A stretch of 64,000 bases of DNA from CBDAQA01 sp965198865 (GCA_965198865.1 CBDAQA010000023.1:1-64000), one strand, 5' to 3'. Counted from the first letter of the stretch, positions 26,142 through 36,955 are shown. Made by a program: numbers and translations. The notes: generated from the letters alone by a model not told the origin.

Positions 26142-26428
26142 GCGTTCTCTCCCGACACTCCAACCGCCCCGGTCAGCACGTACGGTCTGACCGGCCGCAG
26201 CTCGAACTCCACTCGTCCCACGCCCCCGGCCGCCGTCGTCACGGTCGGCCCGATGAAACGCTAACCCAAAAACCACAGGGCACTGCCCTCGGGGCGCTCA
26301 TGACACCCATCGCCCCCCGGGCGAGTCGCAGCCGTCCACGCAAATATACCCTTGAGTATACCATTTCGTTCAGGGGATCAGCCAATTTTGAATTCCGATA
26401 ACCGGATTCGATCGTGCGAGCATTCGGA

Positions 26429-29400
26429 TTATTGACTCGCCTGCGCCTGAGGTTTTCCCGCAGCGAGGTCGCTCGCCAACTTCTGGGCGGCCGCGATCTT
26501 GCCGGGCAGCGTCGGGTCCAGCACCTGATGGGCACCGTCGGCCGTCCGGTACAGGTCGAGCGCCGCGTCCAGTTCACGCCGGGCGTCGGGGCCGGAGCCC
26601 TTCCGCAAGTACCCCATGGCCAAGTGGTAGTGGACATCGGGGAACAGCGCTTGGCCGACAATTTGGTGCAGCACGTCAATACCTTCGTCCAACCGGCCGT
26701 TCAGGATGAGGACCCAGCCGTACGTGTCCGATAAGAACAGATTCACCTGCCCGGTTTTTCGGAGCACCTCGTTCGCTTGCTGGGTGTACTTGAGCGCCTC
26801 CGCCAGCTGCGGCGGATGGACCTGCTCGGCCAACATGCAGGCGAGGTCATTCAAGGCGTCCAGATCGTTGGGGGACTCCTTCAGCACTTCCTGGAACATC
26901 GCCACGGCCCGGTCGGGCTGGGGCGGCGTGGCCACCATGTAGATTTGGCCGGCTGTTCGGTTCAGGTAGAGCTGGTCGACCGGCGGCAGCGTCGCGATCG
27001 ACGGCAGTGCCGCCTCGACGGCCGCCAGCGCCTTCCCCTTGTCCCCGCCCTGGTCAAAGCAGGTGGCGAGCACAACCTTCCAGCCCGTGCTGTTCTCGGA
27101 CCGGGGCTGGATCATCTCGACCGCCCGGTCGAGCCCCAGCGCGGCGGTGACGTGGGACGCGACGGCCAGCGACGGGCTGAGGTCGGGAGCGGTGCCGGCC
27201 CGGTCCAGCGCGGTGGCGAACTCGGTGGCCGCCCCGCTCACGTCGCCGCTAGCCGCCCGCGCCCGGCCGCGGTAGTCGAACAGGGTCCAGCCCGCCTTGG
27301 GGTCGCTGGTGAACCGGGCCGACTCGTCCAGCAGCGTCACGTAGTGCTTCGTGGCCAGCAGGATGTTCAGGTACTCGTCCAGCAGCGACCGTTGGTCGGC
27401 CGTGTGGGCCATCGCGTCGCGGATGCTGTTGACCGCCTTGTCCTCCGAGCCCGCCCTGAGGTAGACGGCGGCGGCGACCCGCTGCACCTCGGGGTCGTGG
27501 GCCAGCGCGGTCAGCGCCAGCGCCTGGCCGATCACGCGCTCGGCGTCCAGGGACCGGACCGGCACGGTCGCCAGGTAGGCCTTGGCCAGCAGCAGCCGGG
27601 GCTCCTTCGCCTCGGGCGCCAGCTCGACGGCGGCCTCCAGCTCGCGGACCGCCGCCTCGACGTCCCTGCGGATCAGCATCACGCGCGCCAGGGACATGCG
27701 CCCCTGCACGCTGTTGGGCGACGCCGAGCGGTACGCCGTCAGGTCCCGCAGCGCCGCGTCCAGGTCCGGCGGGACCCGGCCCGCCTCGGCCGCCCCGCGG
27801 ACGTACAGCGCCCCCACGTTGCCGGGGTTCGCCTTCAACGTCTGCGTCGCCACGTCCTCGGCCGCGTCGAACTTGCCCTGGGCGGCGTAGACGTGGGCCA
27901 GCAGGTTGGCGGGGATCGGGTCGTCGGGGTGCGCCTTCAGGTCGGCCAGCAGGTCCGCCTCGGCCTCGGGTCCCCGGCCCAGCGCCAGCAGCAGGTCGAC
28001 GTACTTCGCCCGCACCGCCGGCTGGTCCCGCGCGGGCCTGAGCACCTCCAGCGCGGCGTCGGACAGGTGACGCCCGAACAGCGAGTCGGCCAGGGCGGTG
28101 CGCGCGTCGACCGCCTGCGGGTTGAGCTCGACCGCGTGCCGCAGCGGCGCCTCGGCCAGCTCCGGCCGCTTCGCCTGCAGGTACATCCGGCCCAGCAGCA
28201 CGTCCGGCAGCGCCTGGTCCTGCCACTTCGGCGTCGCGGCCAACGCCCTGAACGTCGCGGCGGCGGCGGCGATCCCGGCGTCGGTCCCCTCGCGGGACTC
28301 CAGGTCGCCCAGCTCGGCGGCAAAACCGGCGTTGTCGGGCCACTTCCTCAGGGCATCGGTGAGCGCCTGGCGGGCGTGGTCGACGTACCCGGCGGCGACG
28401 GCGGCGTCGCCGCTGGCGGTCCGACGCTGCGCGGCGGCGGCGTAGGCCTGCACGGCCAGCTGCCAGTTGTCCGCCACGTCCGGCTGGGTCTTGACCCCCT
28501 CGTCCACGACCGGCAGCACCGACTCCGGGTCGCCGTACGCCACCTCCACCTGGACCAGCTGCTTCCGGTAGACCGCGGCGTCCGGGAACTTCCGGCGGGC
28601 GTCGGCCAGCGTGCGCCGCGCGTCGTCCAGCCGGCCCAGCCTGATCTGGCAGTCGACCAGCCGGGTCACGACCTCCGGCGCGTTCCCCTGCCGGTCCAGC
28701 GCCGCCGCGTAGTCCTGGCAGGCGATCTCGAGCCGGCCCGACGCCTGCATCGCCTCGCCCAGCGACGACCAGCTGTTGGCGAACAGCGGCAGGTCGCGCG
28801 TCAGCTGCTGCCCGATCGTGACGGCCCCCGCGACGTCGCCCCGGGCCATCGCCAGCCGGAACTTGAACAGCAGGCCGTGCGCCTGGTCGACGTCCAGCTC
28901 CACCAGCCGGGGGAGCAGCGCGTCGGCCTTGTCGTACGCGTGCCCCGACACGTAGCACAGGAAGAGGTCGCGCAGGACCTGCCTGTTGTCGGGCTCGATC
29001 GCGTGGGCCTTCTCCAGCTCGGTCGTCTGCGCGGCCAGCTGGTTCTCCGAGCCGGCCAGCTTGGCCCGGGCGACGGCGCGCGCCATGGGGTCGGCGAACG
29101 CGTCGATCTGATCGGCCGCCTCCCGGCGCAGCGCCGCCTCCGTCGCCCCGTTGATCTTGTCCTTCTCGATCTGCAGCCGCCCCCGGCTCTGGGGGTTCTG
29201 GTCCATCGCCTGCTGCAGCACCTCGTTCGCTCGGCCGCGCTTGTTGTCGGTGCCGTACAGCTCGGCCAGCCGGATCGCCGTGAGGGGGTCGCCGGGGTGG
29301 GCGGCATAGACCAGCTCGTTCAGCCGCTCGGCGTCGGTCGGGTTGCGGGTGCGCACCGCCCAGGCCGCCTTGTCCACCTGCTCTGCCGCGTTCCGCTCCG

Positions 29401-31283
29401 GCAGCCGGCCGTACAGGTCGGCGACGGCCCTGGCGTCGCCGTCGTGCAGGGCCAGGTCGATCTGCTCGTGGATCGTCCGCACGTCGTCCGGGTACCGCTC
29501 GGTCAGCCAGGCGACCTGCCGGCGCCCTTCGTCGTAGTTCTGCTGCTGCAGGCAGAGCTGGCACAGCATCAGGTGGGGCTGCAGCAGGTTTGCGCCCGGC
29601 GGGTTGCGGACGACCTGCTCCAGCAGCTTGATCGCCTGCACCGGCTGGCCCCCGCTGGACAGGGCGGCGGCCTGCCAGGAGAGCAGCTCGTAGTCGGGCT
29701 CGCCCCCGTTCCCGGCCAGCCGGTCGGCGGCGGCCGAGAGCGTCTGGATCGCATCGCGGAACTGCCCGCTCACCAGCTGCAGCCTCCCCTGCACCTTGAG
29801 CACCTCGGGCTCGCCGGCGAACCGCGCGTTGCCCCGCACGGCGTCGATCTCGGCCTGGGCGCCCTTGCGCTTCTCCTCGCGCACGGCCGGGTTGGCGGTC
29901 GCCTCCAGCTGGTCCATCAGGATCGACGCCCGCGTCAGCCGCCCCACGGCCAGCAGGCGGGCCACCTGCTGCTGCAGGCCCGACGGCAGGCCCGTCGGGA
30001 CGGCCGTCGGCACCGCGTCCAGGATGGCCAACGCGTCGGCCCAGCGGGCCGGGTCGCGCGACAGCAGCCTGGCGTACTGCAGGCGCGTCTGCACGTCCTC
30101 GACCGTCCGCTGCGTGTTCGGCGCCCGGCCCGCGGCGAGCGCCGTCGTCGGGCGCGCCAGCAACTGCTTGTACACCGCCTCGGCCCCGCCCGCGTCGTTC
30201 ACGGCGGCCAGGTAGTCGGCCCACCTGCCCTTGTACGACACGTAGATCGGTCCGTCGCCGGGGCTGACCAACGACTGGGCGGCGTCGAGGGCGGCGCGCT
30301 GCCGCTCCTGGTACTGCAGGTCGGCCTCGGGGTCGCGGTCCACCTGCAGCAGCTTGGTCAGCACCTCGAACTTGCGGTACCGCAGCGCGGCGTTCCTGGG
30401 CAGCTTGGCGATCGGGTCGTCGAACGCCGCCGCCGCCGCCCCGAACGCCGCCCGCACCTCCGGCGAGCGGTCGGGGCCGAACGGCACCGGTCCGCCGGCC
30501 GCGGGGGGTCGCGGCGTTGGGGTCGGTCGGCGCCGCGGTGGGGTCGGCGGCGTTCGCCTGCTTCAGCAGCAGCACCCCCTGCTGGATCCGGGCCTGGGCG
30601 ATCCAGTAGGGCAGGTCGGCGTTCTCGGGGTGCTCGGCCATCACGGCCGTCAGCTCGGCGATCGCGCGGTCGATCTGCTGCGCCTCGGTCGGCTGCTGGT
30701 CGACCGGCAGCCGGCGCTCCTCGGCCGTCAGCGGGACCGACAGGTTCTGCAGCCACAGGTTAATCGTCAGCGTCGGGATCGCCGCCCGGGCCCGGTAGTC
30801 GGTGGGGTCCAGCGCCAGCAGGTGGTGGGCGGCGTCGCGGGCAATGCCGATCCGCTCGGGCAGGCGGTACAGGTTCTCCTGCATCTTCGCCGCGTTCTGC
30901 GTCACGGCCAGCGCCGCGGCGAGGTTCGCGTCGAGCAGCCCCTGCCACGCCTCCTTCAGGTCCGGCTGGATCTCCTCGGCGCGCGTGTACTCGTCGATGG
31001 CCGCGTTGACGTGGCCCGAGAAGTCCTGGTCGCGCATCTGGTCGTGGATGCGGGCGATCTTCAGGTGGACCTGCGGGTCGGTCGGGCGGAGGGTCGACAC
31101 GAACACGTACGCCGACAGCGCGTCGGGCAGGTCGCCCTGCCGCAGGTACATCTCGCCGGCGTTGATGTACCTGGTGGGGTCCTTCGCCTTCAGCCGCCAC
31201 AGCACGCCCCCGCCGACGGCCAGGACCAGGGCGACGCTGCCGATGGGGATCAGGCTCTTCTTGTTGAACTTGCGTCGTGCCAT
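26429..31283 (-). CDS. Giant TPR protein of the exosortase locus (one frameshift)
   Basis: From ATG 31283 the protein has an N-terminal membrane anchor (SLIPIGSVALVLAVGGGVLWRL, residues 10-31) and then a very long array of TPR-like helices, about 1617 residues in total. Frame changes at a run of six G (30503-30508, plus strand): with five bases the two frames join smoothly as NAATPAAGGPVPFGPDRS. Both sides have full TPR character and normal codon use, so either the assembly has one extra base or the gene is interrupted. Large TPR proteins accompany exosortase/EPS loci (PrsT-like) and are thought to scaffold the export machinery. Confidence 0.8.
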
Positions 31284-31334
31284 GGTCGGGCTGCGGTGAG
31301 GGTCGGGAGTCGGCCAGGATGGGTGGCGGCTGGG

Positions 31335-32183
31335 CTACCGGCCCGCAGGGTTGACGCCGATGCCCTCAACCGTGTTCCAATCGGGGTAACATTTGGCGAG
31401 CTGGGGCACGGCCGAGGCGAGGAAGTCGGCCATCACGCGGGCGCACTGGTCGCGGTCGGGGACGACGGTCATCAGCTCGATCTTCGAGTAGAAGCCGTGC
31501 GTCGCCCGCAGGTCCTGCAGCCGCTCGCGCACGCCGATCGAGTCCGACTCCCACTTGCCGTCAACGAAGAACGTGTACGCCACCCGCTTGGTCACGCGGG
31601 CGGCCTCGGTGGTGTCGACGAAGTTGATGAACGACAGGTCCAGCTTGTGCGAGGCGTCGTTCCCCGCGAACGCCGGCCCCAGGTCCCACGACTCGACCTC
31701 GTGCGTGTCGGGCTGGTAGCCGTCGGCCACGTAGCAGCGCTCGGGGATGTGCGCCACGGTGTCGACCATGCCGGTGTAGTAGGTGACCGCGCAGTTCAGC
31801 ACGGCGTCGGGCTTGGCCCGCTGCAGCTGGCCGGCGATGCCCTTCCGCTCGATCGAGTCCTTGCCGTCGAACTGCGCCAGCTCCTCGGGCGTCACGCGGC
31901 GCGTGTCGACGTAGTCGCGGAACACGTACCGGTCGGTGCCCAGCGTCTCCTGCAGCTCGCGGTCCAGCGGCTCGTCGATCGACACCTGCACCCACGGCCC
32001 CAGTTGCTTGGGGATCGTCGACAGGTCCTGCGCCGGGTAGACCGGCAGCTTCTTGAAGTGCAGCTGCAGCGCGCTGGCGGCCACGTTCAGCCCGACCGCG
32101 CTCGCGGCCAGGATCACCACCGCCAACAGGAACCCGGGTTGGAGCCAGCGCCGCCGCCGGCCGGCCGTCGTGTGAACTGTCAT
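31335..32183 (-). CDS. EpsI-family exosortase-associated protein
   Basis: A 282-residue protein with one N-terminal membrane helix (LQPGFLLAVVILAASAVGLNVA) and the EpsI domain: the WVQVSIDEPLD start, a central CAVTYYTGMVDTVAHIPERCYVADGYQP with the conserved His and Cys, and a C-terminal segment KIELMTVVPDRDQCARVMADFL. EpsI is often fused to or adjacent to exosortase and is needed for EPS assembly in some bacteria. Its ATG overlaps the exosortase stop (ATGA), so the two are translationally coupled. Confidence 0.88.
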   Translation of the reverse strand: MTVHTTAGRRRRWLQPGFLLAVVILAASAVGLNVAASALQLHFKKLPVYPAQDLSTIPKQLGPWVQVSIDEPLDRELQETLGTDRYVFRDYVDTRRVTPEELAQFDGKDSIERKGIAGQLQRAKPDAVLNCAVTYYTGMVDTVAHIPERCYVADGYQPDTHEVESWDLGPAFAGNDASHKLDLSFINFVDTTEAARVTKRVAYTFFVDGKWESDSIGVRERLQDLRATHGFYSKIELMTVVPDRDQCARVMADFLASAVPQLAKCYPDWNTVEGIGVNPAGR

Positions 32184-33394
32184 CGGCCCTCCGGGGGTCG
32201 GTCGGACGTCCTCTTGCGGATGACGGTCGGCGGCTTGGCGGGCAGCTCGGCCGGGTCGTCGGCCTCCTCGACGAACAGGTGGTCCAGCGCCCACCCGACC
32301 GCCAGGATCATCAGGAACGCCGGCACCAGCATCATCAGCCCGACCATCTGGTGGGCGAAGCTCTCGGACCAGTTCGTGCTCACGTAGTGGTCCAGCAGCC
32401 CCTGCCCGCTGATCCGCATCACGTTGCAGCCGATGGCGATCGGCACGGCGGACGCGACCATCACGCCCCGCTCCCACATCGGCCGCGCCGACAGGAACGC
32501 CAGCGCCGCCGCCACGCTGATGAACGTCATCAGCGACCGCATGCCCGCGCACGCCTCGGCCACGTTGAGCACGCGCTGCGGGGCGCCGTTGCCCCCGTAG
32601 ATGACGATCTTCGTGCCGCTGGTCATCGACTGGACGCCGGTCAGCTGCAGCACCTCGACCGCCACCCACGCCGCCCCCCGGCTCAGCGGTTCGGCGACCC
32701 AGCTGTAGACCAGCCCCGGCCAGGGGATCGCGCAGACCAGGAACGCGATGGGGAACCACGCGGTCCGCATGACGCCGGGGCCGCACAGCATCAACACGAT
32801 GCCGTACAGCGTGACGACCATGCCCAGGTCCTTGAGGTAGTCGTTCTGCCCGGGCCAGATGCCGTAGACGAACAGGCCCAGGCCGGCCAGGGTCATGGCG
32901 ATGCTCCAGTCGAGCAGCAGCACCAGCCCGCCGAGCAGCGCGACCGCGCACGCCGCGGGGAAGAGCAGCGCCTTCACCCGCGCCACGTTGATCGCCCCGC
33001 CCGACGCGTCGCTGTGGTGCCCGCACCAGAGGGCGACCCCGCAGCCAATCGCCAGCAGGGCCACGCTGGTGGCCAGCCGGGTCGGCCGTGCGAACCGGCC
33101 CCACACGAACGGCCCGCCGTCCGCCGCCAGCAGCGCCTCGCGGTTCACGAACAGGTAGTACAGCCCGACGAGTGGCACGAAGCAGCTGTGCCCCCAGTTC
33201 GCCTCGCCGATGAACGGGGCCGTCTTCAGCCACAGCCGGACCAGGTTGTGCCAGAACGTGGCGACGAACAGGCCCGCCACCACCGCGCCCTGGGCCCAGA
33301 CGTCCACGGCAAGCCCGAGCAGATGCCGCTCGCCGGGGACTGGCGCGTCGAGCGTCTCTGGGTCGGCGTAGGCCAGTCCGGTTGGTGCGCTCAT
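32180..33394 (-). CDS. Exosortase, planctomycete type
   Basis: An integral membrane transpeptidase-like enzyme (404 residues) that processes proteins with a C-terminal sorting signal. The catalytic set is visible: the Cys in NVAEACAGMRSLMTF, the Arg in CNVMRISGQG and the His in FAHQMVGLMML. At least eight hydrophobic helices are seen. The start ATG 33394 follows GGAGCGACC. I saw no protein in this window with a clear PEP-CTERM-like tail, so the substrates must lie elsewhere. Confidence 0.92.
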   Translation of the reverse strand: MSAPTGLAYADPETLDAPVPGERHLLGLAVDVWAQGAVVAGLFVATFWHNLVRLWLKTAPFIGEANWGHSCFVPLVGLYYLFVNREALLAADGGPFVWGRFARPTRLATSVALLAIGCGVALWCGHHSDASGGAINVARVKALLFPAACAVALLGGLVLLLDWSIAMTLAGLGLFVYGIWPGQNDYLKDLGMVVTLYGIVLMLCGPGVMRTAWFPIAFLVCAIPWPGLVYSWVAEPLSRGAAWVAVEVLQLTGVQSMTSGTKIVIYGGNGAPQRVLNVAEACAGMRSLMTFISVAAALAFLSARPMWERGVMVASAVPIAIGCNVMRISGQGLLDHYVSTNWSESFAHQMVGLMMLVPAFLMILAVGWALDHLFVEEADDPAELPAKPPTVIRKRTSDRPPEGR

Positions 33395-33487
33395 GCCGCT
33401 CAGGGGTCGCTCCGTCCGAGAACACGGGCCGCCGTGCGTCTCATCCGCCAGGGGGCGGCGGGTTGCACGCGCCGGCCGGGAAAACCG

Positions 33488-33529
33488 CAAGCCCGCCGGG
33501 CCGACCCTGAGGTCGGCCCGGCGGGCTTG
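33488..33529 (-). terminator. Perfect 19-bp hairpin between exporter and exosortase genes
   Basis: The arms 33488-33506 and 33511-33529 are perfectly complementary around a four-base loop, and on the minus strand the stem is followed by CGGTTTT. It lies 97 bases after the Wza-type gene's stop and 94 bases before the exosortase start, so it should separate their transcripts or attenuate the downstream genes. Confidence 0.8.
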
Positions 33530-33625
33530 GCATGTTCGGGCCGCAGATGTCGTACGGCCCGGCCGACCAAGGGGTTCGCCCTCGCCCGGCTCAGCATACG
33601 CCGAAACCGACCGCGGTGCCGCGGA

Positions 33626-35142
33626 TCAGTTGACCGCCTGCTGCGGGGCGTAGTTTCGGTCGTACAGGAAGCCGAACCCGTACGTGATGCGGAACCCCTG
33701 CCGGATCGCCGCGAGGAACGGGGCCAGGATATTGGTGCCGACCTGGATCACGTCGTTGGGCTTCAGGTAGATGTCGGGCTGGTCGCCGGAGAAGATCGCG
33801 TCGACGTCCACGTGCACCAGGGCCTCGGCGGGCGGCCCCGATCCGGCGGTAGATCTCGGTCCGGCCCGGCATGGCCAGCCCGTCGAACATGCCGGCCGAG
33901 ATGACGGCCTGCTTGATGGTGATCTTGCGGGCCGACAGGCTGTAGACGCCCGTGCGGACCACGTGGCCGCCCATGTAGTACTCGCCGATCACCGGCTGCG
34001 GGACCATGATCAGGTCCCCGGGGCGGATCACGATGTTGTACTCCAGCGCGCCCGACCGCAGGGCGGTCAGCGGCACCCGGATCGTCCGCGTCGCCGTCGG
34101 GGCGACCGGGGCGGCAAACTGGAACGGGGCCGCCGGCGCCGGCATCGCCGCCGCCGGGGCGGGCGCGGCGGGGACGGGCGCGGCCGGCGGCATCGGGGTC
34201 GGCGTGGCGGGCGAGGTCGCCGGGGCCGTCGCCGGTGTCGCCAGCGGGTCGGCCGTCTGCATCAGGTTCATCACCCGGACGGCCGGCAGTCCGGCGTCGC
34301 TGTGCGGCACGGCCAGCGGGTCCCCGCCGGGCGTCGGCGCGGGCACGGTCGACTGCCCCCCCCGCCGGGGCCGCCGGCGCGCTGTCCGACGCCCCGTTGG
34401 GGTCCTCCTTCACCTGCCGGATCACGTACAGCTCGTCCACCGACGGCAGCGTGTCGTGCGCCAGCACCAGCGCGTCCAGCACGCGGAAGTCGCTCTTGAG
34501 TATGATGTACTGGCTCGGCGTGTTCACCGCGCCCAGGATGTTGAACGACCGGGCCCGCGCCTCCAGCACCTGCACCGACACCTGCGCGTTGCTCAGGATG
34601 TTCGCGTTGCGGTAGGCGTCCGACACCGCGTGCTGCAGCTCGGCCTCGGTCAGCCCCTCGGCCTTCACCGGCGACCCGATCAGCGGCAGGTTGATGTTCC
34701 CGCTCTCGCTCACCGTGTTCTGCCGGACCGTCTCCAGGTTCTGCTCGACCAGGTTCGAGATCGACACGCTGATGATGTCGCCCTTGCCGATCTTGTAGTC
34801 CCGGCTCAGGACCAGGTTGTCCAGCTTCGTGTCGATCTCCTGCGCGCCGTAGAACCGGTCCTCCGGGTCGTCGATCGACGGGTCCAGGGCCGACAGGCTG
34901 GTCAGGATCGGCTTCTGCAGCGACGACGAGACGTTGGGGAACATCTCGGTCGGGTCCAGGAAGCTCTTGCGCGGGTCGAGGAACCCGCCCCCGGCGCACC
35001 CGCCCGCGGCCATCGCCACGGCCGCCAGCGCGGCCGCCGACGCGATCGTCCGAAGCCCCCCCGCCCGCAGCCCCCGCACCCGAGTTGCCGCCGCGGTCGC
35101 GGGGACCGGTGCCGTACGATGTTCAGCTCGGGCTAGACGCAA
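33626..35142 (-). CDS. Wza-type polysaccharide export lipoprotein (two frameshifts)
   Basis: An outer-membrane polysaccharide secretin-like protein. The TTG at 35142 behind AAAGGAG gives a signal peptide with lipobox AAGGC, then a Poly_export domain (LSRDYKIGKGDIISVSISNL, NINLPLIGSPVKAEGLTEAELQHAV) and SLBB-like domains (FNILGAVNTPSQYIIL, PGDLIMVPQPVIGEYYMGGHVVRTG). The frame changes at a run of eight C (34356-34363) and at CCCC (33836-33839); removing one base at each joins three parts that each look functional. The middle linker is a long P/A/T-rich insert. It is the first gene of the EPS locus. Confidence 0.82.
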
Positions 35143-35422
35143 AACGCTGCTCCTTTCGATGGCCACCGGCCCGGGTCGGTCCTCCGACCCGCGCGCCAGC
35201 CTCACTCGACTATCGGCCATTGGCGACCGAGTCACACACCCGGTCGGGCCGCGGCCACTTCCGCTGTCCCGCCGGACCCCCCAGGTTGGCGCGACAATGT
35301 ATTCCGCCAATTCCCGAATGCAAGGCGGCCCCATCCGGCCCGGCCGCCCCTCCGCCCCGTTCCATCGGCATAATCCGCACGCCCGACTAGCGTTTTTTCG
35401 CCCAACCGGTACACCTCTGCTC

Positions 35423-35914
35423 ATGTGGGTTCGCAGGACCGTCCGGGTCGCCGTGTGGGGAGCCACCTGGGGACCAGCCATCCTCGGAGTCGCCCTCCTC
35501 GTCGCCGCATGGCTCGGCCGGTCCAACGTCCGCCTGGTCTGGGTCCGCACGCAGGACCACATCGGCTACGTCCAGCTGACCCCCCGCCACCTCGACGTTG
35601 CCTACTGGCGCCGGGCCGAGTACGAGCCCTCCGTCCGCCAGCGCCCGCTCCTGGCGCACGGCCGGCTCGCCCTGCTGACCACGGTCGAGCCCACCCCGCC
35701 CGAGCCGACCACCACGTCCGAAAAGCTCGCCGACGCCGACCGCTCTTGGCACGCCCTCGGCTTCGGCGTCGTCAAGGGCAACGGCTTCTGGCCGCCCACG
35801 CCGTCGCAACGGGAGGTGTGGATTCCCACGTGGTTCGCCGTGGTCGCCAACTTCGCGCCCCTGGCGGTGGCGCGGTTGGCCCGCCGCCGCCGTGTGCAAA
35901 CATCTCGACGTTGA
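35423..35914 (+). CDS. Small planctomycete-type protein with N-terminal TM
   Basis: A 163-residue protein starting at ATG 35423: one membrane helix (GPAILGVALLVAAWLG), a beta-rich extracytoplasmic part (VWVRTQDHIGYVQLTPRHLDVAYWRR, WHALGFGVVKG) and a second hydrophobic segment WIPTWFAVVANFAPLAVARL followed by a basic end. The same layout occurs in a family of small proteins scattered through planctomycete genomes; the 60929-61465 gene is another, with an added zinc ribbon. Function unknown. Confidence 0.7.
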   Translation: MWVRRTVRVAVWGATWGPAILGVALLVAAWLGRSNVRLVWVRTQDHIGYVQLTPRHLDVAYWRRAEYEPSVRQRPLLAHGRLALLTTVEPTPPEPTTTSEKLADADRSWHALGFGVVKGNGFWPPTPSQREVWIPTWFAVVANFAPLAVARLARRRRVQTSRR

Positions 35915-35918
35915 TCCG

Positions 35919-35949
35919 GTGAAGCCGGCGTCTGAGGTACCCCGGCTTC
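35919..35949. repeat. Dispersed repeat, copy 2, forming a hairpin
   Basis: Bases 35919-35939 are the exact reverse complement of 4561-4581. GAAGCCGG (35921-35928) and CCGGCTTC (35942-35949) can pair, so the element may terminate transcription between the convergent neighbours. Confidence 0.7.
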
Positions 35950-35972
35950 CTTGGGAACGGCACCCCGACCCC

Positions 35973-36393
35973 TCAATTGTTCTTGTTGTCCCTGTCCGGC
36001 CGCTCGACGAACGTGCCGATGCGGACGTCGGCTTCAAGGACGGCTCGCGAGGGTCGCCGAGGATGCGGAGCGGCGTGCCGGTCTCGCCGACCGTCCGGCC
36101 GCACGCGTGGATGCCGCTGATCCGCATCAGGCGCTCCTCACGCGTTGGGCACCAGCGTCCGCCACGCGTACGTCTGTCTCGATGCCGAGCACGCCGAACG
36201 ACCCGCTCGTGGCCGGCGGCGTCCGCAGTTGATGACCACGACATTCTCGGTCGGCACGTTCAGCCGCCAGCCGTCGCGGTGGGTGCCCGACGTGATCGCA
36301 AGGGCGTGCTCCCGCTGGTCGAACCGGCAGCCCTCGATCAGGACGTTGCGCGACATCCCGGGGTCGATGCCGGCGTTGTTGTGCCCCCGTGGC
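35973..36393 (-). pseudogene. Remnant of a GH28 polygalacturonase-type gene
   Basis: The minus strand reads NNAGIDPGMSRNVLIEGCRF, then REHALAITSGTHRDGWRLNVPTENVVVINC (about 36235-36393), which matches the right-handed beta-helix active region of GH28 enzymes (the D-G/A-I-D and D-D sites are changed: DQREHALAI stands where DTGDDAIAI is expected). Further on, GIHACGRTVGETGTPLRILGDPREP and EADVRIGTFVERPDRDNKNN with a stop at 35973 continue the same gene in other frames. The 5' two thirds are absent, so it is a decayed pectin-degrading enzyme. Confidence 0.65.
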
Positions 36394-36403
36394 CTCTTCG
36401 AGA

Positions 36404-36955
36404 TCAGCTCGTCCCCAGCAGCCCCGCGTACCGAGCGAACCCCGCCGCCTGCTTCGCCAGCCGGGCGTCGATGTCGGCGTCGGTGATTCGCCCCGCCTCG
36501 TCCAGCTTCTTGCCCGCGCCCGGGATGAACACGCGATCCGGGAACAGGTGGGCGTTGCGGTAGGCGAACACCATCTGCAGCTGCTCGACCCCGCGCACGC
36601 CGCCGAACCCGCCGTTGGCGACGCCGACGAACGCGACCGGCTTGTCCTGGAAGCTCTCGGGGAACTTCAACAGGTCGATGAAGTGCTTCAACACGCCGGG
36701 GAACGACCCGTTGTACTCCGGCACGATCAGGTGCAGCCCCGCCGCCGACACGACCCGCTGTTGGACGGCCACCAGTTCCGGCGGCTTCACGGCGAACGCC
36801 TCGGGCGCGAACGCACTGCCCGGCAGTTCGGCCAAGCCGTACACCTCGGCCGACGCTCCCGCCGCCGCGTAGTGCCGCCCCACCGCAAGGGCCACCTTCA
36901 GCGAGTTTGACCCCGGCCGGTTCGTACCGCTCACGATCAGGATTGGACCCGCCAT
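36404..36955 (-). CDS. NADPH-dependent FMN reductase
   Basis: A flavodoxin-like oxidoreductase of 183 residues. ILIVSGTNRPGSNSLKVALAV holds the phosphate loop, LIVPEYNGSFPGVLKHFIDLL is the diagnostic FMN-contact motif and VAFVGVANGGFGGVRGVEQL is the C-terminal cofactor segment. The start is at ATG 36955. Typical substrates are flavins, quinones or metal ions. It has no visible operon partners; a GH28 remnant follows it. Confidence 0.9.
   Translation of the reverse strand: MAGPILIVSGTNRPGSNSLKVALAVGRHYAAAGASAEVYGLAELPGSAFAPEAFAVKPPELVAVQQRVVSAAGLHLIVPEYNGSFPGVLKHFIDLLKFPESFQDKPVAFVGVANGGFGGVRGVEQLQMVFAYRNAHLFPDRVFIPGAGKKLDEAGRITDADIDARLAKQAAGFARYAGLLGTS

Noticed and set aside
24375..26264. 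629-codon open frame antisense to the BY-kinase
   Set aside because: Shadow of an unmistakable Wzc-type gene.
26345..26362. TATAC-N6-GTATA dyad upstream of the BY-kinase
   Set aside because: Only five-base arms; no associated regulator or promoter could be named.
26777..30763. Open frame of 1328 codons on the plus strand, antisense to the TPR gene
   Set aside because: Composition is R/G/V/Q/P-rich with no domain pattern; it mirrors the GC-rich codons of the TPR gene. The minus strand has clear TPR repeats.
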